From assembly GCA_937892655.1 (NCBI GenBank), contig CALBJC010000150.1, positions 1-27,054 of the forward strand: 27,054 nt of DNA, written 5' to 3'. The notes under the pieces were generated by a model, which was not told the origin of the DNA, did not search any database, and saw nothing but the letters and a program-made list of their open reading frames with translations. Shown here in pieces: positions 1 to 6,248 of the stretch. A program made the translations under genes and the position numbers. Position 1 is the stretch's first letter. Each line of letters starts with the position of its first letter. This DNA is from an uncultured Clostridia bacterium. Its GTDB lineage: Bacteria; Bacillota; Clostridia; Oscillospirales; Ruminococcaceae.

Positions 1-721
1 GAATAGGGTGCAGTCTTGCCGCTTCAAGTGCAGATACAAAAAGTATTGCCATATCAATACAAGTACCCATCTTCTGCTCTGTGATAGTATCAGCCATTCT
101 GATTTTCTGACCGATGTTTTCAAAGCTTGCAGGCGGCATACAGTAAGCAATATTCTGTGAAGCAATAGCAGAATAGATAGCCGCTATCTGCATTCGTGCA
201 GTATTCTGGTTGTTTGTCTGATATGCGGTAAGTGCAGGGGATGAACACCATTTGTTCAAAAACTGTGATGCGTCTGCTAAAATCTGTGAAATCTTAGGGT
301 AGTTTGGCGTTACAAAGCTGGCTGTGAGCTCAGGCATAACAGATGTTCCAAGCCACTGGTCATAAGACAAAATGTTTATCGTATCGTCTTGTGAATAGAG
401 TATCTCATCGCCCTGAGAAATAAAAAACTTCACTCTGCCAAACATAGCCTCAGTTACAGAAAAAAGAAAATCAGTTGATAAAATAACTCTCTGAGGAGTT
501 ACATCAACTGATGAATTAGGCGCAATTTCAGTAATGTTTACTGAAAATTCCTGCGCAAAGCAAGGCTCGAAGGATATACCAAAAGATATATCCTTCAAAG
601 CTTCATTGCTGTTATTTTTAATTACTACTTTTCTGATAAAAGGTATGTTATTCTGCTGTGTTGCAAAGCAAACAGCCGGCATCAATGAATATTCAAGTTC
701 AATATTTGAAATGTTATTCAT
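1..721 (-). CDS. DUF4011/DUF3320-type helicase-nuclease protein, N-terminal part only
   Basis: The 240 visible residues match the N-terminal half of the large DUF4011-helicase-DUF3320 proteins. A beta-sandwich region (about 1-115) is followed by the segment ASFVTPNYPKISQIL, then an alpha-helical stretch with PPASFENIGQKIRMADTI, then a transglutaminase-like motif KMGTCIDMAIL whose Cys is the presumed catalytic residue. In this family a superfamily I helicase, a Vsr-like nuclease and DUF3320 usually follow, but they would lie beyond the window edge and are not seen. The ATG has a GAGGT ribosome binding site 8 bases upstream. It lies 14 bases after the pilin-like gene, so the two are probably co-transcribed. 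Relatives are reported in DISARM-related defence arrays. A defence role here is inference. Family call fairly sure, full architecture unknown. Confidence 0.8.
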   Translation of the reverse strand, partial: MNNISNIELEYSLMPAVCFATQQNNIPFIRKVVIKNNSNEALKDISFGISFEPCFAQEFSVNITEIAPNSSVDVTPQRVILSTDFLFSVTEAMFGRVKFFISQGDEILYSQDDTINILSYDQWLGTSVMPELTASFVTPNYPKISQILADASQFLNKWCSSPALTAYQTNNQNTARMQIAAIYSAIASQNIAYCMPPASFENIGQKIRMADTITEQKMGTCIDMAILFVSALEAARLHPI

Positions 722-735
722 AATGCTTTACCTCG

Positions 736-1638
736 TTAATCTATTTTTCCATTGAGTGGTTCCCATCTGTTATTGTATATCCACTGCGGGTCACCGCCAC
801 CAGGTGAACGGTCAGCGTTACATTCCCAAGGATGAGGATTGAAAATCTTATAAACTCCATTCATCAAAGCAACGTCACCGGCTCTTGATGTTTCAAATGA
901 AGGAGTTGTCAGAGTCTGGTTGATTCTATGAATACTCTGATTGCCAAGCAGCTCAACAAGCTGAGAGCTCTGAGAACCCATATTCAGAGAAATACCGCCA
1001 GATGCTACAATATAATGATAACCTGCCCAGTAGAATATCTCGTTTCTCTGGAAATTGCCGCCCCAGCCATTTTTCTGACTGTCGTCATCAATGTATTGAA
1101 TTATGTCACCAAGTGACTTGTATTTTTCAGAGCCGTCAGGAGTTTTAATTTCAAGATAATCTTCGTTACCGCCAACATTTCCGCCGGGGTCTGTACTACC
1201 TGGGTTATCACCGCTATCACCCTCGTCAGCACCAGGCTCACCGCCTATGCCGTCTGTAAATGAGAACAGCATATCGTGCTCTGCACAGGATGAATAGTAT
1301 TTACAGTATGTACAGGTAAGACCATTATTCTGATAAGTCAGATGAACTACAACGTGTGGGTCAACAGGTGTATTGGTTGCGATAAGAGTTACTGTACCAG
1401 GAACTTCAGCTAAGGTTTCAACCTCGTCATAGGTTATACTGTTTTCTGAAGCAAAGTAGTCGCCATACAGCGTCTGAGCTGCGGCTGTTGCCATTTTACA
1501 TTCAGCCAAAACCTGACTGCGCTTTGCATTATCGATATAGCCCGTTAATGAAGGTACAAGCATTACCGACAAAATTGCGATAATAACCAAAACTATGATA
1601 ACTTCAACCAGTGTAAAGCCTTTTTGCGTTTTCTTCAT
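736..1638 (-). CDS. type IV pilin-like (prepilin) protein with large C-terminal domain
   Basis: A 300-residue protein with a class III prepilin leader: MKKTQKG, then FTLVE and a hydrophobic helix to about residue 29. The prepilin peptidase should cut after Gly7, with Glu at +5 present. Residues 30-125 resemble a pilin or pseudopilin body with four Cys (CTYCKYYSSC). A Gly/Asp/Pro-rich linker (about 130-158) leads to a C-terminal domain rich in Trp and Tyr, with W/Y spacing (EIFYWAGYHYIVASGG, WIYNNRWEPLNG) faintly like chitin-binding CBM5/12 modules. That resemblance is weak. The ATG follows AAAAGGTGGTGAGCAG. The gene has its own promoter and is followed closely by the DUF4011 gene. No pilus assembly ATPase, peptidase or platform gene is in the window, so it may be an orphan pseudopilin or adhesin. 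Confidence 0.82.
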   Translation of the reverse strand: MKKTQKGFTLVEVIIVLVIIAILSVMLVPSLTGYIDNAKRSQVLAECKMATAAAQTLYGDYFASENSITYDEVETLAEVPGTVTLIATNTPVDPHVVVHLTYQNNGLTCTYCKYYSSCAEHDMLFSFTDGIGGEPGADEGDSGDNPGSTDPGGNVGGNEDYLEIKTPDGSEKYKSLGDIIQYIDDDSQKNGWGGNFQRNEIFYWAGYHYIVASGGISLNMGSQSSQLVELLGNQSIHRINQTLTTPSFETSRAGDVALMNGVYKIFNPHPWECNADRSPGGGDPQWIYNNRWEPLNGKID

Positions 1639-1675
1639 CTGCTCACCACCTTTTATATATAATACTTCTAATTAC

Positions 1676-1703
1676 ATTATACTACAAAATACAAATCGGT
1701 CAA
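1676..1703 (-). promoter_or_regulatory. sigma-A promoter of the pilin-like gene
   Basis: On the minus strand TTGACC and a consensus TATAAT are separated by 16 bases, ending about 37 bases before the pilin ATG. The implied leader of about 30 nt is too short for a c-di-GMP riboswitch. Confidence 0.65.
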
Positions 1704-1747
1704 TACCTTTTTTATTAAATATCAACAAATTAAAAAACTTTTTTATA

Positions 1748-2401
1748 CTATTGTCTGTTATAATAGTCAATTCCTGCTGATGGCAAGAAATATGTTCTCA
1801 AAAATCCATCGCCTGAAACTACTACAAACTCGTTTGTTCTTTCGATATAGTAAACGTCGTCGCCGTCTTCTTCCTCTGTTTTATGAAGCGCTTCTTCACT
1901 CTGCGCTACCATTGATGCGGCTGTTTCGTAAGCCTCGGCGCTTTCAAAGCCCATTTCGATACCGTGCTTTTCAAAGTGCTGATCTAAGAGAGTCTGGTTT
2001 CTGAAATAGTAAAGCTGTTCAATTTCTTCTACAATTTCAGTTGTAGTAGCCTCGGTCGTGGTCGTAGCTTCAGTAGTTGTTGTAGCTTCGGTAGTTGTCG
2101 CCTCGGTTGCAGGCGGGTCAGTAACAATAGGAGCTGTAGTTGTAGGTGTCGTTGTATCGCATACTGATACTGAATTATCCTTTGTAGAGGTATCCTTTTC
2201 GTCATTACCCAAAAACAGATAAACGCCGATAACTAAAATTACCGCTAAAACAAAAATGATAACCTTTCTTTTCTGAGCTTTTGTAAGCTTACCTGTCAGA
2301 AGGTTTTTGATAAGCTTTGTATCGCTTGTAGCCTTGTTGAGCTTTCTTACAGCCTTCTTGACGGTTATATCCTCAAGCTCGTCCATAATCTTCTTTTTCA
2401 T
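1748..2401 (-). CDS. single-pass membrane protein with Thr-rich stalk and toxin-like extracellular domain
   Basis: 217 residues. A Lys-rich cytoplasmic segment (1-46) is followed by one hydrophobic helix (about 47-66), a low-complexity stalk made of repeated EATTTT units (about 84-125), and a conserved-looking C-terminal domain of about 90 residues. That domain begins at LYYFRN and carries DQHFEKHGIEMGF, EALHKTEEEDGDDVYY, TNEFVVVSGDGFLRTYF and a terminal YYNRQ. From memory, this block recurs at the C-terminus of diverse clostridial secreted and phage-encoded proteins. The His-Lys-His-Gly and His-Lys residues would suit a small nuclease of the BECR/RelE type, but no catalysis is proven. Positive-inside topology puts the domain outside the cell. 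No immunity-like small gene is adjacent. The ATG follows AAAAGGTGG and the gene has its own promoter. Confidence 0.6.
   Translation of the reverse strand: MKKKIMDELEDITVKKAVRKLNKATSDTKLIKNLLTGKLTKAQKRKVIIFVLAVILVIGVYLFLGNDEKDTSTKDNSVSVCDTTTPTTTAPIVTDPPATEATTTEATTTTEATTTTEATTTEIVEEIEQLYYFRNQTLLDQHFEKHGIEMGFESAEAYETAASMVAQSEEALHKTEEEDGDDVYYIERTNEFVVVSGDGFLRTYFLPSAGIDYYNRQ
2041..2109. repeat. degenerate tandem repeat encoding the Thr-rich stalk
   Basis: Imperfect 15-18 bp units (reading gtagcttcggtagttgt and variants) encode E-A-T-T-T(-T) repeats within the single-pass protein. The copy number probably varies between strains. This is an extracellular spacer, probably O-glycosylated or protease-resistant by analogy. 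Confidence 0.7.
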
Positions 2402-2442
2402 AAAATAACCACCTTTTCGTGTTATGTAAAATTCATAAGATA

Positions 2443-2471
2443 ATTATACCATATATCAGTATGAATTTCAA
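2443..2471 (-). promoter_or_regulatory. sigma-A promoter with TRTGN extension upstream of the single-pass protein
   Basis: Minus strand TTGAAA, 17-base spacer, TATAAT, with TATGG directly before the -10 box, fitting the Gram-positive TRTGN element. It starts just after the LURP-one-like gene's stop and separates the two transcription units. Confidence 0.75.
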
Positions 2472-2475
2472 ATTA

Positions 2476-2952
2476 TCAGTTATTGTTTCTGTTATCCTTT
2501 TCAGCATCAATAGCTAAAACGAGCATTAAAACATTTAAAGCGTCATCAGGATCGAAAACCTCTATTGAATATGTATCGGCAAAATTCAGAAGCTCTTTTG
2601 AAACGATAGCAACAGTCTGTCCTACAGTATCTAAAACTGTGTAGTTACATTCAAAGAAATTACCCTCAATATGCCAGCCGCAAAAATCGATATTATATCT
2701 TGGCTTTAAAAATGAAAATTCCTTTGAAACTCTGCCGAGGTAGTTGTTGCCCTCATAAATCTCAAAGCAGGGGAGAAAAGCAAACAGCTTTTGCTTTAAT
2801 GTTCCTATATGACTGCCGTAAGCGTCATAAACATTGAGGCATTTTCCGAATGAAATCTGCCCTTTTACAGAAAACAAAACATTCTGTGATTCATCGAAAA
2901 TATCATAGCTGTCAAGCCATGAGAAAACTCTTTGCTTGAATAATAATCGCAT
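2476..2952 (-). CDS. LURP-one-related / YxjI-type beta-barrel protein
   Basis: 158 residues with the repeated beta-strand pattern of the LURP-one-related, Tubby-like C-terminal family: MRLLFKQRVFSWLDSYDIFD, then VLFSVKGQ, LNVYDAYGSHIGTLKQKLF, FEIYEGNNYLGRVSKEFSF, and YNIDFCGWHIEGNF. The family is structurally related to phospholipid scramblases, and its bacterial members have no settled function. I chose the ATG at residue 7 of the longer frame because GGAGTGG lies 7 bases upstream. The earlier ATG would fall inside the preceding gene. Only one base separates it from the stop of the beta-helix gene, so translation is probably coupled. There is no signal peptide and no membrane segment. Confidence 0.75.
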   Translation of the reverse strand: MRLLFKQRVFSWLDSYDIFDESQNVLFSVKGQISFGKCLNVYDAYGSHIGTLKQKLFAFLPCFEIYEGNNYLGRVSKEFSFLKPRYNIDFCGWHIEGNFFECNYTVLDTVGQTVAIVSKELLNFADTYSIEVFDPDDALNVLMLVLAIDAEKDNRNNN

Positions 2953-2953
2953 T

Positions 2954-3949
2954 TTACCACTCCAGACCATCAGTCAGAATATTATCTCTCCAGATTACAT
3001 CTTTCTTTTTATCACCCTTGTAAAGAGTTGCGTCGGGACTTGTTTTTCTGAACATACATCCCATAACCAACAGCTCTCCTGCGATATGGTCGATTACTGT
3101 TACATCGTTCATTCCGTAGCCGTAGTTGTTGAAATAGCTGCAGCCGATAAGTCTTGCAGGCTGTGAGATTTTAAAGCCGGTCATACCCGTATCGGCATAG
3201 CAGTCAGTAAGAACAATATCATAAGAATTAAGATTATAGTTTACAGAATCAATCAGCATTTCTGGCAACTGACCGTCTTTTCTCGGAGGAACAGGACCGC
3301 CCCATACATGACAGCGGGTAAGTCTGTTTGAACCGCCGCCGAGCATATCAAAGCCTGTTGTGTAGTCAACAACAATACAGTCAATAAAGTGGCTGTCGCC
3401 ACCGTTTGAGCTTACGCCCGCATTACCTGACAGGCCGGGCATTGTGCATTTGAAATAAAGATTCTGAGCAACAAGCTCAAATGTCCAGATTGAACCTTCA
3501 TCTTCAATTCTAAGTCCATATTTCAAACCGTTTCTGAATGAAATATCTCTAAGGGTATAGTGTTTGAAACTATTGAGACACATACAGCTTGCAATACCTG
3601 CACCATCGATATAACCGCCTATGAAATACAGATTCCAGTCCTCAGCGTCATAATTTTCAGCAGGAGATAAACACCAGTTTGTTTCTGTAACGCCTGGATA
3701 TGAAAGGGCTGCATCAATCTTGATTACAAAATCCATTTTACATACAGCTTTCAGAACTGCAGATTTATGCAGTAAAAATGAACAGCAGTTGGTGATAGTG
3801 AGCATATTTGCAATTTCATATACGCCTTTAGGAATATACAAAACGCCACGCTCACATTCGTTTACTGCTCTCATAATGCGAAAGTCATCGCTGTTCTCCC
3901 CTGAAAGTCTAGGGAAATCCGCTAAATTAACATCAAATGCACCTAACAT
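2954..3949 (-). CDS. right-handed beta-helix (pectate-lyase-fold) protein
   Basis: 331 residues. The N-terminus (FPRLSGENSDDFRIMRAVN, then GVLYIPKGVYEI) matches the start of pectate-lyase-superfamily/tailspike beta-helices, where a D-D-x-x-x-x-A segment precedes the first coil. Repeated short strands with Gly/Asn turns and aligned Cys/Ile follow (FIGGYIDGAG, SFRNGLKYGLRI, FIDCIVVDYTTGFDMLGGG, LTRCHVWGG, LTDCYADTG, LIGCSYFNNYGYG). No catalytic set can be assigned with confidence. There is no signal peptide, so export through a classical route is not supported. GGAGGAAA precedes the ATG. It is paired with the LURP-one-like gene and lies 32 bases after a GNAT gene. It could act on internal glycans or belong to a phage-derived structure. 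Fold likely, function unknown. Confidence 0.7.
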   Translation of the reverse strand: MLGAFDVNLADFPRLSGENSDDFRIMRAVNECERGVLYIPKGVYEIANMLTITNCCSFLLHKSAVLKAVCKMDFVIKIDAALSYPGVTETNWCLSPAENYDAEDWNLYFIGGYIDGAGIASCMCLNSFKHYTLRDISFRNGLKYGLRIEDEGSIWTFELVAQNLYFKCTMPGLSGNAGVSSNGGDSHFIDCIVVDYTTGFDMLGGGSNRLTRCHVWGGPVPPRKDGQLPEMLIDSVNYNLNSYDIVLTDCYADTGMTGFKISQPARLIGCSYFNNYGYGMNDVTVIDHIAGELLVMGCMFRKTSPDATLYKGDKKKDVIWRDNILTDGLEW

Positions 3950-3981
3950 AAAATTTTCCTCCGTACATACAAATTATAAAA

Positions 3982-4386
3982 CTACGTTGTCAGCGTAGTA
4001 ATAAACATAGGTGATGAACTGTCTGATTTTTCAAATCCGCATTTTTCATAAAATGGGATCTGTTTGTCATAGGCTACTAAAACTATACGCAGATAATCTG
4101 AATACTTATCTTTTATATAGCCCACCAGCTCCTTGCCGATACCGCATTTCTGATAATCGGGATTTACGAGCAGATAGTGAACATACGCTGTCATAACAGA
4201 GTCATCCATAGCGCATATGAGTCCTATAAGTCTGTCGCCATCCCATGCAGAATAAACAGTTTCATAATTTTGCATAGCGATTTTCAGCTTCTGCGGATAC
4301 TTGCCTGATGACCATTCAACCGATAAGAATAAATCCTCAAGCTGTTCTTCTTTAAAATCGTGAGTGTTTTTATATGTAATGTTCAT
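3982..4386 (-). CDS. GNAT-family N-acetyltransferase (copy 1)
   Basis: 134 residues with a standard single GNAT domain. The acetyl-CoA binding motif A is YLLVNPDYQKCGIGKELV (Q-x-x-G-I-G), preceded by a beta strand at YVHY, and motif B is PFYEKCGFEKSD. The substrate is unknown. The ATG follows AAGGAG at 8 bases, and the site overlaps the stop region of the small membrane protein 11 bases upstream, implying co-transcription. It is not closely similar to the second GNAT protein in this window, apart from family motifs. Confidence 0.88.
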   Translation of the reverse strand: MNITYKNTHDFKEEQLEDLFLSVEWSSGKYPQKLKIAMQNYETVYSAWDGDRLIGLICAMDDSVMTAYVHYLLVNPDYQKCGIGKELVGYIKDKYSDYLRIVLVAYDKQIPFYEKCGFEKSDSSSPMFITTLTT

Positions 4387-4397
4387 ATCAATACTCC

Positions 4398-4754
4398 TTA
4401 TAAACTGATAATACAGTAAGGCACATTCTTTCTCAGTGCCAGAACAGGCTCAACAGCCTTAGCTGCATTTTTGGGCTTATCTATTACAGTAGTTTCAGAT
4501 AAGACTTTAAAATCCTCTGATCTTTGCTTGCCACGCAAGGTGTTGATACCCTTTATAAGAGGCAGAACGCCCGCTATTGCAAAAACAAAAATCAGCACAA
4601 ATCCTGCTAAAATCGTAGAAATCGGATTTTTGTTATCTGAAATTTCTTTAATAACCATATCTGCCCATACAAAAAGCGCCAAGACGCCCACAGCGCAGAC
4701 TATCCCGCCCACAGCCGTCAGTAAAACGGCAGATAATGTCTTTAGTTTTTTCAT
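4398..4754 (-). CDS. small membrane protein with two TM helices
   Basis: 118 residues with two hydrophobic helices (about 6-34, beginning LSAVLLTAVGGIVCAVGVLA, and about 44-69, beginning ISTILAGFVLIFVFAIAGVL) and a polar C-terminal tail. I do not recognise the family. The ATG is preceded by AAAGGGAC. It lies directly downstream of the rlmD-associated repeat region and may be the original chromosomal neighbour of rlmD before the inserted genes arrived. Confidence 0.6.
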   Translation of the reverse strand: MKKLKTLSAVLLTAVGGIVCAVGVLALFVWADMVIKEISDNKNPISTILAGFVLIFVFAIAGVLPLIKGINTLRGKQRSEDFKVLSETTVIDKPKNAAKAVEPVLALRKNVPYCIISL

Positions 4755-4782
4755 GATTTAGTCCCTTTGAAAGGTGTTTATA

Positions 4783-4872
4783 CTATGCTCTTGATAACAA
4801 GCATACGCACTCATCTGTAATGCCTTTAGGTGGGATATCCACCGCAAGAAGTCGATATGTTAAATTTGTCAT
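4783..4872 (-). pseudogene. 29-codon cassette-end ORF, junction copy 3 (outermost)
   Basis: A short frame starts with an ATG that overlaps the stop of GNAT copy 2 as ATGA. It encodes MTNLTYRLLA, then VDIPPKGITDE, then CVCLLSRA and a TAG. The middle part is the same peptide as in the remnant behind the nucleosidase gene (VDIPPKGITDE). The part after GAG looks like the HVE(T/C)VVLLS piece of an rlmD 3' end, cut short. I read it as the junction between an inserted unit and an older chromosomal rlmD tail. It may be translated by coupling, but it is unlikely to be a functional protein. Confidence 0.5.
4810..4870 (-). repeat. conserved cassette-end repeat, copy 2
   Basis: The repeat matches 5470-5532. 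The first 34 bases on the plus strand agree at 32 positions, including GGTGGGATATCCACC, which has 5-base inverted arms. The rest is diverged but keeps CGATAT and a terminal TTGTC. Both mismatches in the well-matched part are synonymous (GAT/GAC, GGC/GGA). Similarity ends sharply at the GAG codon (4810-4812), where the rlmD-like sequence begins. Confidence 0.8.
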
Positions 4873-5354
4873 ATTAAACTTTTTTTCATATATCCGCACG
4901 TGAAAGGGAAAAAATCAAATTTTTGGGTTCCGGTATGAACAAAACCAAATGTCTCATACCACTTTCTCAATACCTGATTTTCCTCCACAATGCCAATATT
5001 CATTGTTTTGCATCCCAATTCTTTTGCAACATCAAAAGCATGTTTCAAAAGATCTGCCCCTATCTTTTGATGTCTATGCGAAGGGATTACACATAAATTA
5101 TTCAACTCACATTCGTTGTTTTCTTGTAATAGCAAAGAATAGTACCCCACGATAGTGTCCTTATCAAAAAATGCATACATGGGTCTGTGTTCTCCTAAAA
5201 AATGCCACTTTAATCTATCTTCTGTTGTTGCAAATGCGGTAAATCTTGGTGCATTCTCAATAGTAAAACCAAAATTATTTGCAACTGTAATAAAGCTTTC
5301 TTTTATTACGTTTACGCAGTTAGAAAGTTCTTGTTCGTTTACTTTTCTTATCAT
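4869..5354 (-). CDS. GNAT-family N-acetyltransferase (copy 2, cassette cargo)
   Basis: 161 residues. Motif A is LNNLCVIPSHRHQKIGADLL (R-x-x-K-I-G), preceded by a VGYYSLLLQENNECEL strand-turn-strand, and the C-terminal motif B is NQVLRKWYETFGFVHTGT. The substrate is unknown. Many free-standing GNATs of this size modify small amines or drugs, but nothing here decides it. The ATG has GAGGA 8 bases upstream. The gene lies between two rlmD-derived junctions, 28 bases after the remnant ORF and overlapping the next small frame by ATGA. Its sequence looks more AT-rich than rlmD or the ABC-F gene, which fits acquisition by transfer. Family sure, role unknown. Confidence 0.88.
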   Translation of the reverse strand: MIRKVNEQELSNCVNVIKESFITVANNFGFTIENAPRFTAFATTEDRLKWHFLGEHRPMYAFFDKDTIVGYYSLLLQENNECELNNLCVIPSHRHQKIGADLLKHAFDVAKELGCKTMNIGIVEENQVLRKWYETFGFVHTGTQKFDFFPFTCGYMKKSLI

Positions 5355-5405
5355 AAAACATTCCTCTGTCGAATTCAGTTTATCAATTCAAATTTTCCAT
5401 CAATT

Positions 5406-5472
5406 CCTCAACATTTACATCGAACTTAATTCGCTCGTGGACATCTTTCCGACTTAAAAGGACTACAGTCTC
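5406..5472 (-). repeat. duplicated rlmD 3'-end repeat, displaced copy
   Basis: The repeat aligns without gaps to 6281-6347 inside rlmD, with 61 of 67 bases identical by eye. Five of the six differences are synonymous third positions, and one changes Val to Ile. So the copies diverged under protein-level selection and are not a fresh tandem duplication. Confidence 0.88.
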
Positions 5473-5532
5473 GTCTGTAATTCCTTTAGGTGGGATATCC
5501 ACCACAGTGAATTCGATATATTGGAACTTGTC
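5470..5532 (-). repeat. conserved cassette-end repeat, copy 1
   Basis: Partner of 4810-4870. It encodes VDIPPKGITDE and lies between the nucleosidase stop codon and the rlmD-like tail, sharing only the GAG codon with the latter. The imperfect inverted arms GGTGG/CCACC lie about 20 bases from the breakpoint. Confidence 0.8.
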
Positions 5533-5535
5533 TTT

Positions 5536-6231
5536 TTATTGTCTGTTGCAAAGTTCTGTTAATAAAGCCACAGTAATATCTTTTGCAATTCCAGCAGCCT
5601 TTTCACAGTTTTCTTCAAAATGCCCTGTACCACTATGTGATACCGTATCTGTAATACTTCTAACAGATATAAAAGGTATGTTGTTTACATAGCATACATG
5701 AGCAATACTTGCCGTTTCCATATCCACAGTTAATGGTTCAAATTGCTCATTAATCTTTTCGCGTCCCTCATCTGCTATAAATGCTTCTCCTGTTACCATT
5801 CGCCCCCAAAAAACTTTATAGTTCTGCTCAAGTTTATCAACTGCCTTTTTAGCCACTCTCAATAATTCTTGGTCTGCCTTAAAAAATACTGTTTCTAACC
5901 ACGGATGAAATTCTGTTAATATATTGGGGGCAACATCATGATATGCAACTTCTGTGGATATTACTGTGTCAAATATTTCGAGTTTTTCATTCATTCCACC
6001 TGCTGTGCCTGCATTGATAATGGTATTTACATGGAATGTATCAATTAATATTTGCGTTGCAATAGCCGCATTTACTTTACATACTCCTGAAAACAAAACA
6101 ACCACTTCTACATTACTTATTGTTCCTTCGTAAAATTTCAACATTGCTTTTTCAGTTGTTTTACAATCACATATTATTGGTAAAAAAGGAGCAACTTCTC
6201 TATCTCCTGCACATATAATCCCTACTCGCAT
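5536..6231 (-). CDS. mtnN: 5'-methylthioadenosine/S-adenosylhomocysteine nucleosidase-like (cassette cargo)
   Basis: 231 residues. It should hydrolyse the N-glycosidic bond of methylthioadenosine or S-adenosylhomocysteine in the cytoplasm, feeding methionine salvage and SAM recycling. The start chosen has GGAGG 6 bases upstream and places the catalytic Glu at position 12 (MRVGIICAGDRE), the E. coli number. The other key residues are Glu172 in VDMETAS and Asp195 in SITDT, close to E. coli Glu174 and Asp197. GVCKVNAA and NAGTAGG are the ribose and base-site motifs. An upstream ATG overlapping the rlmD stop (ATGA at 6249-6252) would add seven residues and is less likely. It lies between rlmD and an rlmD-tail remnant and is probably imported. 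A related nucleoside phosphorylase specificity cannot be excluded. Confidence 0.88.
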   Translation of the reverse strand: MRVGIICAGDREVAPFLPIICDCKTTEKAMLKFYEGTISNVEVVVLFSGVCKVNAAIATQILIDTFHVNTIINAGTAGGMNEKLEIFDTVISTEVAYHDVAPNILTEFHPWLETVFFKADQELLRVAKKAVDKLEQNYKVFWGRMVTGEAFIADEGREKINEQFEPLTVDMETASIAHVCYVNNIPFISVRSITDTVSHSGTGHFEENCEKAAGIAKDITVALLTELCNRQ

Positions 6232-6248
6232 ATTCTGCCTCCACAAAT

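Larger units (their letters stand above)
5383..5535 (-). pseudogene. 50-codon remnant: cassette end fused to a duplicated rlmD C-terminus (junction copy 2)
   Basis: This open frame follows directly, and in frame, after the TAA of the nucleosidase gene and has no ATG of its own. Its first half is KDKFQYIEFT then VVDIPPKGITDE, the cassette-end peptide. Its second half is TVVLLSRKDVHERIKFDVN then VEELMENLN, a near-copy of the rlmD C-terminus (TVILLSRKDVHERIKFDVN, VEDL). The switch occurs at the GAG codon 5470-5472. This is what remains when an element inserts into the 3' end of rlmD and displaces the original tail. A GTG-GTG pair could start a 40-residue peptide, but no ribosome binding site is visible. 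Confidence 0.75.

Noticed and set aside
534..755. Plus-strand 73-codon frame over the DUF4011 and pilin genes
   Set aside because: It lies opposite two well-supported minus-strand genes, has no ribosome binding site and matches no family. It is an antisense shadow.
1639..1747. c-di-GMP riboswitch in front of the pilin-like gene
   Set aside because: The promoter leaves a leader of only about 30 nt, too short for either riboswitch class.
2041..2109. CRISPR-like repeat
   Set aside because: The units are short, contiguous and coding for a Thr-rich stalk, with no spacers and no cas genes.
2954..2970. Longer start of the LURP-one-like gene (MVWSGKM)
   Set aside because: It begins inside the upstream gene with no ribosome binding site, while the internal ATG has GGAGTGG at good spacing.
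4783..4810. Hairpin TATGCTTG...CAAG-AG-CATA at the end of junction copy 3 as a terminator or att arm
   Set aside because: The stem is short with a bulge and has no T-run. It is too weak to call.
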